This document shows positions 28,443-37,424 of a stretch of 64,000 nucleotides of DNA, in pieces. This DNA comes from Pseudomonadota bacterium. Its GTDB lineage: Bacteria; Desulfobacterota; Desulfarculia; Desulfarculales; Desulfarculaceae. Position 1 is the first letter of the stretch. Every line of letters begins with the position of its first letter. The translations under genes were made by a program, and so were the position numbers. The stretch is taken from positions 1 through 64,000 of the forward strand of contig JAHIQI010000053.1 of the NCBI GenBank assembly GCA_018902755.1, written 5' to 3'. The notes under the pieces are model-generated. The model was not told the DNA's origin. It did not search any database and worked only from the letters and a program-made list of their open reading frames with translations.

Positions 28443-28837
28443 GCGAAGCGAAGAAAGCCCCCGAGGGTATCTACTACACCAAGGAGCACGAGTGGGTGAA
28501 ACTGGAAGGGGACCTGGCCGTGGTGGGGCTCACCGATTTCGCCCAGGACCAGTTGGGCGACATCACCTACGTGGAGCTTCCCGAGGTGGAGGCCGAGGTG
28601 GAGCAGATGGGCGAGATGTGCGTGGTGGAGTCGGTGAAGACCGCGGCTGACGTCTACGCTCCCCTCGGCGGGGTGGTGGCCGAGGTCAACTCCGCCCTGG
28701 AGGACGCGCCCGAGCTGATCAACCAGGACTGCTACGGCGCGGGCTGGCTGGTGAAGCTAAGCGGATTCGATCAGGCCGAGTTGGACAACCTCATGGACGC
28801 CGCCGCCTACGTTCAGCTCATGGCCCAGGGAGAATAA
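28439..28837 (+). CDS. gcvH: Glycine cleavage system H protein
   Basis: A 132-residue lipoyl carrier. The lipoylated lysine is in VVESVKTAADVYAP (about residue 66), and the N-terminal YYTKEHEWVKLE and LGDITYVELPEV are typical. It carries the aminomethyl group between P protein and T protein. The GTG start overlaps the gcvT stop by 4 nt. gcvPA follows 4 nt later. Confidence 0.96.
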   Translation: MSEAKKAPEGIYYTKEHEWVKLEGDLAVVGLTDFAQDQLGDITYVELPEVEAEVEQMGEMCVVESVKTAADVYAPLGGVVAEVNSALEDAPELINQDCYGAGWLVKLSGFDQAELDNLMDAAAYVQLMAQGE

Positions 28838-28841
28838 GACT

Positions 28842-30161
28842 ATGCGTTTCACTCCCCACACCCCCGAGGACCGGGCGGCCATGCTGGCGGCCCTGGGCCT
28901 GGGATCGGTGGACGAGCTGTTCGCGGTGATACCCGAACCGCTCAGGGCCCGCTCCTGGGACCTGCCGCCGGGCATGAGCGAGCCGGAGGTGAGCCAGTAC
29001 CTGGCCAAGCTGGCCGGGCTCAACGCTCAAAACCTGGTGTGCTTCCTGGGAGGCGGTTTCTACGATCACCATATCCCCGCCGCGGTGGACGCCCTGATCA
29101 GCCGGGGCGAGTTCTACACCGCCTACACCCCCTATCAGGCCGAGATGTCCCAGGGCATCTTGCAGAGCATCTTCGAGTATCAGAGCGCCGTCTGCCGCCT
29201 GACCGGCCTGGACGCGGCCAACGCCTCCTTGTACGACGGCGGCACCGCCCTGTACGAGGCGGCCATGATGGCGGTGCGCAAGACCAAGCGCAAGAAGCTA
29301 ATCGTGTGCACCTCGGTCAGCCCCATCTACCGCATCATGCTCAGGAGCTACACCATCAACCTGCACCTGGAGTTGATTGAGGCCGATGTTTCCGATCCCG
29401 CCGCCCTGGAGAAGCTTCTGGACCAGGACACCGCCGGGCTAATTTTGCAGAACCCCGACTTCTTCGGGGTGCTGCACGACTATGCCCCGCACTTCGAGGC
29501 GGTGCACGGGGTGAAGGGCCTGGGCATCCTGGGCTGCAACCCCATCGCTCTGGCCGTGGCCAAGACCCCGGCCCAGATGGGCGCGGACATCGCGGTGGGC
29601 GAGGGCCAGCCATTGGGCCTGCCCTTGTCCTTCGGCGGCCCCTACCTGGGCTTCATGGCCGTGCGCGAGGCCCTGCTGCGCACCATGCCTGGACGCATAG
29701 TGGGCCGCACCCATGACGGCCAGGGCCGCACGGGCTATTGCCTGACCCTGCAAACCCGCGAGCAGCACATCCGCCGCGAAAAGGCCACCAGCAACATCTG
29801 CTCCAACGAGGCGCTGTGCGCCCTGGCCGCGGTGATCTTCCTGGGGCTAATGGGCAAGCAGGGGCTGGTGGAGCTGGCCGAGCTGAACATGACCCAGGCG
29901 GCCTACGCCCGCGAACGCCTGACCGCTATCGACGGCGTGGAGCCGGTGGACCAGGGCCCCTGGTTCAACGAGTTCCGGGTGCGCCTGCCCATCGACGCCC
30001 GGGTGGCGGTGAGCCGCATGATCGACAAGGGCATCGCGGCGGGCTTCCCCCTGGGACGCTACTACCCAGACCAGTCCAACAACCTGCTGGTGGCGGTCAC
30101 CGAAAAGCGCTCCAAGGAGGAGATCGGCTATCTGGCCGAGGGATTGGAGGCGGTGCTGTGA
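28842..30161 (+). CDS. gcvPA: Glycine dehydrogenase (decarboxylating) subunit 1
   Basis: A 439-residue alpha-type subunit of the two-part P protein. Motifs include FLGGGFYDHHIPAAVDAL, TAYTPYQAEMSQGILQ, YDGGTALYEAAMMAVRKT and EGQPLGLPLSFGGPYLGF. With GcvPB it decarboxylates glycine and loads the aminomethyl group on GcvH. The split form is usual in anaerobes and thermophiles; enterobacteria have one long GcvP. It overlaps gcvPB by four bases (GTGA). Confidence 0.95.
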   Translation: MRFTPHTPEDRAAMLAALGLGSVDELFAVIPEPLRARSWDLPPGMSEPEVSQYLAKLAGLNAQNLVCFLGGGFYDHHIPAAVDALISRGEFYTAYTPYQAEMSQGILQSIFEYQSAVCRLTGLDAANASLYDGGTALYEAAMMAVRKTKRKKLIVCTSVSPIYRIMLRSYTINLHLELIEADVSDPAALEKLLDQDTAGLILQNPDFFGVLHDYAPHFEAVHGVKGLGILGCNPIALAVAKTPAQMGADIAVGEGQPLGLPLSFGGPYLGFMAVREALLRTMPGRIVGRTHDGQGRTGYCLTLQTREQHIRREKATSNICSNEALCALAAVIFLGLMGKQGLVELAELNMTQAAYARERLTAIDGVEPVDQGPWFNEFRVRLPIDARVAVSRMIDKGIAAGFPLGRYYPDQSNNLLVAVTEKRSKEEIGYLAEGLEAVL

Positions 30162-31624
30162 AAACCATATTCGAGATGAGCAGGCCCGGCCGCCGGGCCG
30201 CCTCCCTACCCTGCTCCCGGGTGGACGAGCGCTTCTGCCAAATGAGCCAACTTCCACCGGAGCTGCGGCGTAGCGAACCCGCCGAGCTGCCCGAGGTGGC
30301 GGAGATAGACTTGGTGCGCCACTACACCCGGCTGTCGCGCATCAACTTCGGGGTTGACGTGGGGACCTATCCCCTGGGCTCGTGCACCATGAAGTACAAC
30401 CCCAAGTTCACCGAGGTGGCCGCCCGCCTGCCCGGCTTCGCGGGGCTGCATCCCCTGCTGCCCCAGCTACGCCGAGGCGGCCTGTTGGCCCAGGGGGCGC
30501 TCCGGGTGATCTACGAGTTGGAGCAGCTTCTCAAGCAAATTACCGGCATGGACGCCTTCACCATGCAGCCCCTGGCCGGGGCCCACGGCGAGCTGACCGG
30601 CATCATGCTCATGGCCGCCTACCACAACGACAAGGGCAACCAGAAGTCCCTGGTCTTGGTGCCCGACTCGGCCCACGGCACCAACCCCGCCTCGGCGGCC
30701 ATTGCGGGCTACCAGGTGGTGACCGTGCCCTCCAAGAACGGGGTCATGGACCCCACGGCCTTCAAGGAGATGCTGAACGACCAGGTGGCCGGGGTGATGA
30801 TGACCAACCCCAACACCGTGGGCCTGTTCAACCCATATATCGCCGAGATAGCCGAGGCGGCCCACCGGGCCGACGCCCTGATGTATTACGACGGGGCCAA
30901 CCTAAACGCCATCATGGGCTACGCCAAGCCCGCCGACCTGGGCTTCGACATCGTGCACCTGAACCTTCACAAGACCTTCGGCACTCCCCACGGCGGCGGT
31001 GGTCCGGGGGCCGGGCCGGTGGGGGTGGTGGAGCGCCTGCAGGACTACCTGCCCATCTCCAGGGTGGACATGCGCGGCGACGGCACCCTGTTCCTGGACT
31101 ACGACCACCCCAAGTCCATCGGCTACGTGGCCCCCTTCTACGGCAACTTCGGGGTGTGCCTCAAGGCCTTCGCCTACATCCTGGCCCTGGGCGGCGAGGG
31201 GCTCAAGGAGGTCAGCCAGGACGCGGTGCTGGCGGCCAACTATCTGCGGGTGAAGCTAGGCGACAAGTGGCAGGTGGCCTTTGACCGGCCTTGCATGCAC
31301 GAGGTGGTGTTCAGCGCCGAGGACAAGGTGGCCCAGCACGGTGTCTCCGCCCTGGACGTGGCCAAGGCGCTCATCGACGAGGGCTTCCACCCGCCCACGA
31401 TATACTTCCCGCTGGTGGTCAAGGAAGCCATGATGCTCGAGCCCACCGAGACCGAGGCCCTGGAGAACCTGGACGCCTTGGTGGCGGCCATGGGGCGAAT
31501 CGCCGACAAGGCGGCGGCCGACCCCGAGGCCTTGCACGCCGCACCGATTACCACGCCGGTGGGCCGCCTGGACGAGGTTAACGCGGCGCGCCATCCGGTG
31601 CTACAAGAGCCGCTGGAGGCTTAG
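30158..31624 (+). CDS. gcvPB: Glycine dehydrogenase (decarboxylating) subunit 2
   Basis: A 488-residue PLP-binding subunit of the P protein. The cofactor lysine is in DIVHLNLHKTFGTPHGGGG, with FTMQPLAGAHGELTG and DSAHGTNPASAAIAGY nearby. The start is GTG at 30158, overlapping the gcvPA stop. It is the last gene of the operon and is followed by a terminator at 31659-31703. The lipoamide dehydrogenase (L protein) is not in the window and must come from elsewhere. Confidence 0.95.
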   Translation: MKTIFEMSRPGRRAASLPCSRVDERFCQMSQLPPELRRSEPAELPEVAEIDLVRHYTRLSRINFGVDVGTYPLGSCTMKYNPKFTEVAARLPGFAGLHPLLPQLRRGGLLAQGALRVIYELEQLLKQITGMDAFTMQPLAGAHGELTGIMLMAAYHNDKGNQKSLVLVPDSAHGTNPASAAIAGYQVVTVPSKNGVMDPTAFKEMLNDQVAGVMMTNPNTVGLFNPYIAEIAEAAHRADALMYYDGANLNAIMGYAKPADLGFDIVHLNLHKTFGTPHGGGGPGAGPVGVVERLQDYLPISRVDMRGDGTLFLDYDHPKSIGYVAPFYGNFGVCLKAFAYILALGGEGLKEVSQDAVLAANYLRVKLGDKWQVAFDRPCMHEVVFSAEDKVAQHGVSALDVAKALIDEGFHPPTIYFPLVVKEAMMLEPTETEALENLDALVAAMGRIADKAAADPEALHAAPITTPVGRLDEVNAARHPVLQEPLEA

Positions 31625-31658
31625 CTCCTCACTCGACTGTACAGGCCATAAACGGCGG

Positions 31659-31703
31659 GCGGCGCTCAACCTGGGTAAACCAGGGCGGAGCGCCGCTTTT
31701 TTT
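31659..31703 (+). terminator. Rho-independent terminator of the gcv operon
   Basis: GCGGCGCTC (31659-31667) pairs with GAGCGCCGC (31688-31696) and is followed by seven T. It lies 35 nt after gcvPB. Confidence 0.88.
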
Positions 31704-31752
31704 GATCGCCGGTTAATGCCTGGGGGAGGCGGGGTTTTTGACTCGGAGCGCC

Positions 31753-32577
31753 CTACCCCTTACGCCAATAGACTCCGGTCCAGTCCACCGCCTGCATCTG
31801 TTCGCTGATGCCCTCTGAAGCCCTGAAATCGTCCACCGCCGCGCGGCAGCCAGCCAGGGCGTAATCGTCGATGATGCAGAACCCGCCAGGGGACAACTTG
31901 GGATACAGGTTGCCGAGGGCGTCCATGGTGGACTCGTACATGTCGCCGTCCAGGCGCATAACGGCCAGCTTTTGCACCTCGGCCCGGGGTAGGGTGTCCT
32001 TGAACCAGCCCTTTAGGAACACCACCTGCCCGTCCAGCAAACCGTAGTTGGCGAAGTTGGCTTCCACCTCGGCTTGGGAGACCGCTAGGTATTTAATCTG
32101 GTGAAGCCGATCAGATCGGTCGGCGGAATACTTGCTTGGGTCTGGCGCGGGCAGACCTTCGAAGGAATCAGCCACATAGACCTTGCGGGTCGTGTCGCCA
32201 TAGACGGCCAGGATGCCCCGCATGAAAATGCAGGACCCGCCCCGCCACACCCCGGTCTCGATTAGGTCGCCCTCGACGCCCTCCCTGAGCACGGTTTCCA
32301 CGCAGTCCTGAAGGTTGTCCAGGCGTTTCAGACCGACCATGGTCTGGGCGTACATGGGCCAAATTCTTCCCTCTTCCCTTTCCTCGAGCCCATAGGAGCG
32401 CTCCTTCACCAGGTGAAGCCGCCGGAAAGCCAGAAGCCGGGAGAGCAGGGAAAGCAACCTTCGCACGATGGGGGAGCGGTGATAGTCGAAAGTTTCGATG
32501 GGAACGGGGGGCTCGGGCCAAAGGGTAAAGGCCAGGGCCTTTTTTAAAAGCTCCAGGTACCGCTGTTCAGGCGTCAT
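31753..32577 (-). CDS. TylF/MycF-family O-methyltransferase
   Basis: A 274-residue SAM-dependent methyltransferase of the macrocin O-methyltransferase type. Seen are the SAM site GVEGDLIETGVWRGGSCIFM (about 100-119), VADSFEGLPAPDPSKYS and the metal-binding stretch LAVMRLDGDMYESTMDALG followed by IIDDYALAGC. Members methylate sugar hydroxyls in antibiotics and surface glycans. It stands alone, convergent with the gcv operon, and a second family member lies at 62973-63926 in the polysaccharide region. Its sugar substrate is unknown. Confidence 0.86.
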   Translation of the reverse strand: MTPEQRYLELLKKALAFTLWPEPPVPIETFDYHRSPIVRRLLSLLSRLLAFRRLHLVKERSYGLEEREEGRIWPMYAQTMVGLKRLDNLQDCVETVLREGVEGDLIETGVWRGGSCIFMRGILAVYGDTTRKVYVADSFEGLPAPDPSKYSADRSDRLHQIKYLAVSQAEVEANFANYGLLDGQVVFLKGWFKDTLPRAEVQKLAVMRLDGDMYESTMDALGNLYPKLSPGGFCIIDDYALAGCRAAVDDFRASEGISEQMQAVDWTGVYWRKG

Positions 32578-32979
32578 CGTTACCTCTTATTGGCCGTAAT
32601 GTGGGCAGTGGCCTACTCATGCTACCGCACCAGGCGGGCATTGCCACGCGCTTGCCCTCCGGCCCGCGCCTGGCTACCGCGCAATTGCCTCTATACCAGA
32701 TATCCCATGGGTTGGTATGACATTTTAAAGGCGAGCCTTGGGGAGGGCCAGGGGCTACCTCCCAACCGCACCGGAAAGCATTTGCCATGCGCCTGATCCA
32801 ACAAAACCAGAGTACACAGCGTAGGCGGCCGCCAAATATCCCCCTACTCTTGCCCTAAAAAATCTATTGACTTGCTTTCTCCAAAAAATATATACCGGAT
32901 TGTATACTACTAAGCACACAGCATTACATTGTCGCTCTTGGCCTAGCAGAACTTAAAGCGAGCTTGAAAGGACATAACC
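32578..32979 (+). promoter_or_regulatory. Divergent intergenic region with promoter and inverted repeat before the ligase operon
   Basis: No gene is seen in these 402 bp. Toward the right end TTGACT (32867-32872), 16 nt, TATATA (32889-32894) makes a likely promoter. An inverted repeat TATAC-CGGATT-GTATA (32891-32906) covers the -10 box and start point, as a repressor operator would. Confidence 0.55.
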
Positions 32980-34341
32980 GTGCCAAGATATTTTGCCAAT
33001 CCAGATCTGGATTCCTTATCTTCCGAGGGCGTTCGCGAATATCAGGAGCAACGGCTCCGGTCACAGCTTGCCTATTGTTACGAAAAATCGGACTTTTATC
33101 GCAAAAAATTCCAGGAGTGCGGCGCGGCCCCCCGTGACATCAAGACCATGGATGATCTGCACGCGCTGCCCATCTTCATGAACAAGGAGCAGGAGCGCCT
33201 AAACTCCCTGGAGTCTCTGGAGCGTTTCGGCCATCCCTTCGGCACCCACCTGTGCGCCGACCCCCGGGACATCTACATGACCGGCACCACCTCGGGCACC
33301 ACCGGGGTCCCCACCTTCACCTACTCCCTGACCAGGGACGACATCGCCAACTTCGCCCCTGCCCTGGGCCACCGTTTCGTGATGAACGGCCTGGAGTACG
33401 GCGACCGGGTGCTGTTCATCTTCGCCCTGGGCATCTACGCCACCACCATCTCCCTGTTCGGGCTGCGCAGCGTGGGCGGGGTGCCCATAGACGTGGACGC
33501 CCGCGCGGGGTCGGAACTGATGCTGCGCTTCGCCGCCCAGACCCGCCCCAGGTTCATGGCCACCACCGTGTCGCTCTCGGAATACCTGATCGGCAAGGCC
33601 AAAAGCATCATCGGCATGGAGGTGGGCGATCTGCACTTCAAGGGCGTGTTCGTCACCGGCGAGGTGGGGGTTAGCATTCCCGAGGTGCGCCAGCGCCTGG
33701 AGCAGGCCTACGGATGCCCAGTGTACGACTATTGGGCGCCGGCGGCCCACGCCATCGCCATCACCTGCGGCTCCCCCGAGTACCCGGGCATGCACGCGGT
33801 GGCCCCGGACCTATGCACCGCTTTCCATGACCTGGTGGACCCGGACACCAAGAAGCCCATACCCATCGTGAACGGCGCGGTGGGTGAAATGGTGGTCACC
33901 TCGCTCAAGCGTCAGGCCGCCCCCCTGGTCAAGTACGCCACCGGGGACATCGTCGAGCTTTACACCGAGCCCTGCCCCCATTGCGGCTTCCCCGGCCACC
34001 GGGCCAAGCTCATCGGGCGGGCGGACGACATGCTGGTGGTCAAGGGGGTCAACCTCTACCCCGCGGCCATCAAGCAGATCGTGGAGACCTTCACCCCGGA
34101 GGTTACCGGTGAGATGCGCGTGGTCTTGGACACCAAGCCGCCGCGGGTGGTGCCGCCGCTCAAGCTGAAGCTGGAGCGTTCGGCCTCGGTGAGCGACGAC
34201 GACCTGGACGCCCTGGCCGAGCGGATCATACGGGCCACCCACGATCAACTAAAGATACGGCCGGTCATCATCTGGACCGAGCCGGGCAGTCTGGAGAAAT
34301 CCACCCGCAAGACCCCTCTGTTCGAAAAGAACTACGAATAA
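32980..34341 (+). CDS. PaaK-like AMP-forming acyl-CoA ligase
   Basis: A 453-residue adenylate-forming ligase of the phenylacetate-CoA ligase group. The nucleotide loop is YMTGTTSGTTGVPTF (about 98-112). Later motifs are YDYWAPAAHAIA (about 248), KYATGDIVEL and GRADDMLVVKGVNLYPAAIK, and the PaaK-type C-terminal domain closes the protein. PCPHCGFPGH near 328 may hold zinc. It activates a carboxylic acid to its CoA ester with ATP. The start is GTG with AAAGGA 7 nt before. It leads an operon with a metallo-hydrolase and a Liv-type importer, so the acid is probably imported by that system. The exact substrate, aromatic or not, cannot be told. Confidence 0.85.
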   Translation: MPRYFANPDLDSLSSEGVREYQEQRLRSQLAYCYEKSDFYRKKFQECGAAPRDIKTMDDLHALPIFMNKEQERLNSLESLERFGHPFGTHLCADPRDIYMTGTTSGTTGVPTFTYSLTRDDIANFAPALGHRFVMNGLEYGDRVLFIFALGIYATTISLFGLRSVGGVPIDVDARAGSELMLRFAAQTRPRFMATTVSLSEYLIGKAKSIIGMEVGDLHFKGVFVTGEVGVSIPEVRQRLEQAYGCPVYDYWAPAAHAIAITCGSPEYPGMHAVAPDLCTAFHDLVDPDTKKPIPIVNGAVGEMVVTSLKRQAAPLVKYATGDIVELYTEPCPHCGFPGHRAKLIGRADDMLVVKGVNLYPAAIKQIVETFTPEVTGEMRVVLDTKPPRVVPPLKLKLERSASVSDDDLDALAERIIRATHDQLKIRPVIIWTEPGSLEKSTRKTPLFEKNYE

Positions 34342-34359
34342 ACGGACGAGTAGTCAGCC

Positions 34360-35103
34360 ATGCCTTATGAAATCGTGCCCTTGACCCTGAGCTACTACGA
34401 GGCGGAAAAGGGCTACATGACCTACATGACCAACTATGGTCAGAGCATCATCCGCCCCTTCGTGGTGTGGTTCATCCGGGGCGCCTCCCGGAACATAATC
34501 GTCGACAGCGGGATTGAGGCGCAGGACTACGTCGCCTACCACCCCAGTTTCAAGGATTTGAAAGTCAACCACCTGCAAACCTTCGACCAGGCCCTGGCCT
34601 CGGTGGGCATCACCCCGGAGCAGGTGGACATCGTGGTGCAGACCCACCTGCATTTCGACCACTGCCGCAACCTGAAGCGTTGCGTCAACGCCGAGGTGCT
34701 GGTCCAGAAGGCCGAGTACGACTTCGCCATGGACCCCGCCCCCTTCGCGGGCATCTACCGCCCGGCCCTTTGGGAAGGGGCCGACCTGCGCCTGATCGAG
34801 GGCGAATACGAGATCGAGCCCGGTCTGACCCTTTTGCCGGTTCCCGGTCACGCGGCCGGCGGGCAGGCGGTGTTGGTGGAGACAAAAAGCGGAACCGTGG
34901 CCATCGCCGGCATGTGCACCTGCCAGGATAATTTTTATCCCCAGGCGGGGCACCCCATGGTGGGCGACGACCACACCCTGTTGCCGGGCATCCTTTTGAA
35001 CGCCCGCGACGCCTACGAAAGCATGATACGGCTCAGAAGCCGTGCCGATAGAATCCTGGCTTTGCATGATCCTGACATCATCAAACAAAAAGTTATCTCC
35101 TGA
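34360..35103 (+). CDS. Metallo-beta-lactamase-fold hydrolase (lactonase-like)
   Basis: A 247-residue MBL-fold protein. The zinc motif THLHFDHCRN (HxHxDH, about residues 90-99) is intact, with a second His in VPGHAAGGQAV (about 165) and a later DDHTLLPG and LALHDPDI. The layout is that of the N-acyl homoserine lactonase group. In this operon a hydrolase of a lactone or ester that yields the acid for the adjacent ligase is likelier than quorum quenching, but this is inference. It starts 18 nt after the ligase gene. Confidence 0.8.
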   Translation: MPYEIVPLTLSYYEAEKGYMTYMTNYGQSIIRPFVVWFIRGASRNIIVDSGIEAQDYVAYHPSFKDLKVNHLQTFDQALASVGITPEQVDIVVQTHLHFDHCRNLKRCVNAEVLVQKAEYDFAMDPAPFAGIYRPALWEGADLRLIEGEYEIEPGLTLLPVPGHAAGGQAVLVETKSGTVAIAGMCTCQDNFYPQAGHPMVGDDHTLLPGILLNARDAYESMIRLRSRADRILALHDPDIIKQKVIS

Positions 35104-35168
35104 GCAAGTAAAAGATGTGAGCACGGTCAAGCCAGAAAATTCTGATCCTATTTCCACGGGAGGGAAAG

Positions 35169-36431
35169 ATGGCGAAGAAACAAATCACGCGTAGGGAATT
35201 TGTGAAAGTGGTGGGGAGTGGCGCCCTGGTTGCCGGCGCGGCCACCTTCGGGGTGCCCACCTTGCTGAGGGCCGCCAACAAGCCCATCAAGTTCGGTCAG
35301 CTCAACACCACCTCGGGCATCATGGCCAGCCAGGGCGTGCCCGGCATGCGCGGCGCCCAGATCGCCCAGGACATCATCAACCAGGCAGGCGGCATCATGG
35401 GCCGCAAGCTGGAGCTGGTGCAGGAGGACGATCAGGTGAAGCCCAGCGTGGGCGTGCGCAAGTTCAGGAAGCTCGTCCTGGAAGACAAGGTGGACTTTGT
35501 CTTCGGCACCAACTCCAGCGGCGTGGGCCTGGCCTGCGTGCCCCTGGCCAACGAGTTCAAGAAAATATTCATCTCCACCTCCATGAGCGACAAGTACACC
35601 GGCGCCAATTGCAGCCCCTACGTCTTCAGGATAGGCGAGTCCACGAGCATGGCCTCCAAGGCCAGCGCCTATTGCATGGTGGCCAACGAGCCGGGGATCA
35701 AGAAGTGGGCCGGGATCAACCCGGACTATGTTTTCGGCCACGAGTCATGGGACTTCTTTAAAAAGGGCATGCAGGAGAAAAAGCACCAGGTGCAAATCGT
35801 CAAGGAGTCCTTCTCGCCCTTTGGCTGCCAGGACTACAAGCCCTACATCACCGCCCTGTTGGAGTCCAAGGCCGAAGGCGTGTTCACCTCCCTGTGGACC
35901 GGCGACCTGATCAACTTTATCAAGCAGGCCAAGCCTTTTGGCTTCTTCGACAAGGTAAAGGCCTTTGTCAATAACACCACCTCCTTCGCCACGGCCATCG
36001 GCCTAGGCAACGAGATGGTGCCCTTCTGGGGAGAGGCCCGCTACTACCCCTTCTATCGAGACACCGAGATCAACCGCAAATACGTGAGCATGTACCAGAA
36101 GAAATTCGGCGGATACCCCGGAGCGGACGTGGGCGCGGAGTGCTTCGCTTCGGTCGTGGCCTTGAAGCTGGCCATAGAAAAGGCCGGGACCACCGACACC
36201 GCCAAGGTGATCGCGGCCCTGGAGGGTCTGGAGTTCGAGGTGCCCGAGGGCAAGAAATGGATTAGGCCCGAAGACCACAGCGGCATCGACGAAGTGGTGC
36301 TGCTGGGCAAGTTCCATCACGACCCCAAGTATCCCTTCTGGGTGTACGACCCCAAGACCTACTTCACGGTGCCGGGCAAAGAGATCGCCATGCCCTTGAG
36401 CCAGACCGGCTGCAAGATGGCCAAGCCCTAA
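35169..36431 (+). CDS. Liv-type ABC transporter substrate-binding protein, Tat-type signal
   Basis: A 420-residue periplasmic binding protein of the branched-chain amino acid (LivJ/amide) class. The N-terminus has a twin-arginine-like motif TRREFVKVVGSG followed by a hydrophobic stretch, suggesting export of the folded protein by Tat. The two-lobed body begins KPIKFGQLNTTSGIMASQG. Relatives bind amino acids, amides or aromatic acids. It lies between the hydrolase and livH. A perfect hairpin follows its stop. Confidence 0.88.
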   Translation: MAKKQITRREFVKVVGSGALVAGAATFGVPTLLRAANKPIKFGQLNTTSGIMASQGVPGMRGAQIAQDIINQAGGIMGRKLELVQEDDQVKPSVGVRKFRKLVLEDKVDFVFGTNSSGVGLACVPLANEFKKIFISTSMSDKYTGANCSPYVFRIGESTSMASKASAYCMVANEPGIKKWAGINPDYVFGHESWDFFKKGMQEKKHQVQIVKESFSPFGCQDYKPYITALLESKAEGVFTSLWTGDLINFIKQAKPFGFFDKVKAFVNNTTSFATAIGLGNEMVPFWGEARYYPFYRDTEINRKYVSMYQKKFGGYPGADVGAECFASVVALKLAIEKAGTTDTAKVIAALEGLEFEVPEGKKWIRPEDHSGIDEVVLLGKFHHDPKYPFWVYDPKTYFTVPGKEIAMPLSQTGCKMAKP

Positions 36432-36450
36432 CTTCCCATTATCGACAAAT

Positions 36451-36478
36451 CGCCCCCAGGGATTTTTCCCTGGGGGCG
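36451..36478 (+). repeat. Perfect 12-bp intercistronic hairpin after the Liv binding-protein gene
   Basis: CGCCCCCAGGGA (36451-36462), loop TTTT, TCCCTGGGGGCG (36467-36478). No T tract follows, so it is probably an mRNA-stability or attenuating hairpin between binding protein and permease. Confidence 0.7.
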
Positions 36479-36532
36479 CAAAAGCTGCCCTCGAATATTA
36501 GGCATCTGTACTTCGGAAGATAGAACAGACGC

Positions 36533-37405
36533 ATGGAATTTTCCTACTTTATATATCAGCTGATCATCGGCCTATCCCACAGCATGCTGCTGTTTTTGAT
36601 AGCGTCGGGCCTCACCATTATCTTCGGCCTGCTGAACATACCCAACTTCGCCCACGGCTCCCTGTACATGCTGGGAGCCTACTTCACCTACTATTTCCTG
36701 CACAGCCTGCCGGGGCTGTCCTTCGGCCTGGCTCTCGTATTCTCCGTGCTGGCGGTGGGCATCATCGGGGCGATCTTGGAATTCATCCCCCTGCGCAAAA
36801 TTTACGAAAGATCCCACGCCCTGCAGTTGTTGATGACCTTCAGCTTCATCCTGATGATCGACGACGCCACCAAATATTTCGCGGGCACCGACTTTCTGAG
36901 CATCGCCATACCCAAGCTGATGGACGGCTCCTTCACTCTGCCCGGGGACCGGGAGATGCCGGTCTATTCCATCTTCATCATCGCGTGCGGCCTGGTGGTG
37001 GCCTATCTTCTTTGGTTGGGGCTGTACAAGACGAGGCTGGGCAAGCTGGTGCAGGCGGGCACGGCCAACAAGGAGATGCTCAGCGCCCTGGGCATAAACG
37101 TACCCAGGCTGTTCACCCTGGTCTTTATTTTGGGCTCCGTCCTGGCCGGGCTGGGGGGGGGCTTGGCCGGTCCGCTCAAAGCGGTCAGCGTGGGCATGGG
37201 CGAGACCGTGATCATCACCATATTCGCCATCGTGATCGTGGGAGGCGTGGGCAGCCTGAAGGGCGCCTTCATCGCCTCCATCCTGGTGGGGGAGCTCAAC
37301 ACCTTCGGGGTGGTCTTCTTCCCCAGCTTCGCCATGGCCTTCACCTACATCCTGGTGATCGCGGTCCTCCTGACCAAGCCTGAAGGTTTATTCAGAATAA
37401 AATAA
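36533..37405 (+). CDS. livH: Branched-chain-type ABC transporter permease LivH
   Basis: A 290-residue inner-membrane permease with about eight helices. Early LivH landmarks are SGLTIIFGLLNIPNFAHGSLYMLGA (about 22-46) and FIPLRKIYERSHALQLL; the coupling region is KEMLSALGINVPRLFT. It pairs with LivM to form the channel of the importer. It ends 19 nt before livM. Confidence 0.92.
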   Translation: MEFSYFIYQLIIGLSHSMLLFLIASGLTIIFGLLNIPNFAHGSLYMLGAYFTYYFLHSLPGLSFGLALVFSVLAVGIIGAILEFIPLRKIYERSHALQLLMTFSFILMIDDATKYFAGTDFLSIAIPKLMDGSFTLPGDREMPVYSIFIIACGLVVAYLLWLGLYKTRLGKLVQAGTANKEMLSALGINVPRLFTLVFILGSVLAGLGGGLAGPLKAVSVGMGETVIITIFAIVIVGGVGSLKGAFIASILVGELNTFGVVFFPSFAMAFTYILVIAVLLTKPEGLFRIK

Positions 37406-37424
37406 CGGGATAAAGCTGCTGATC

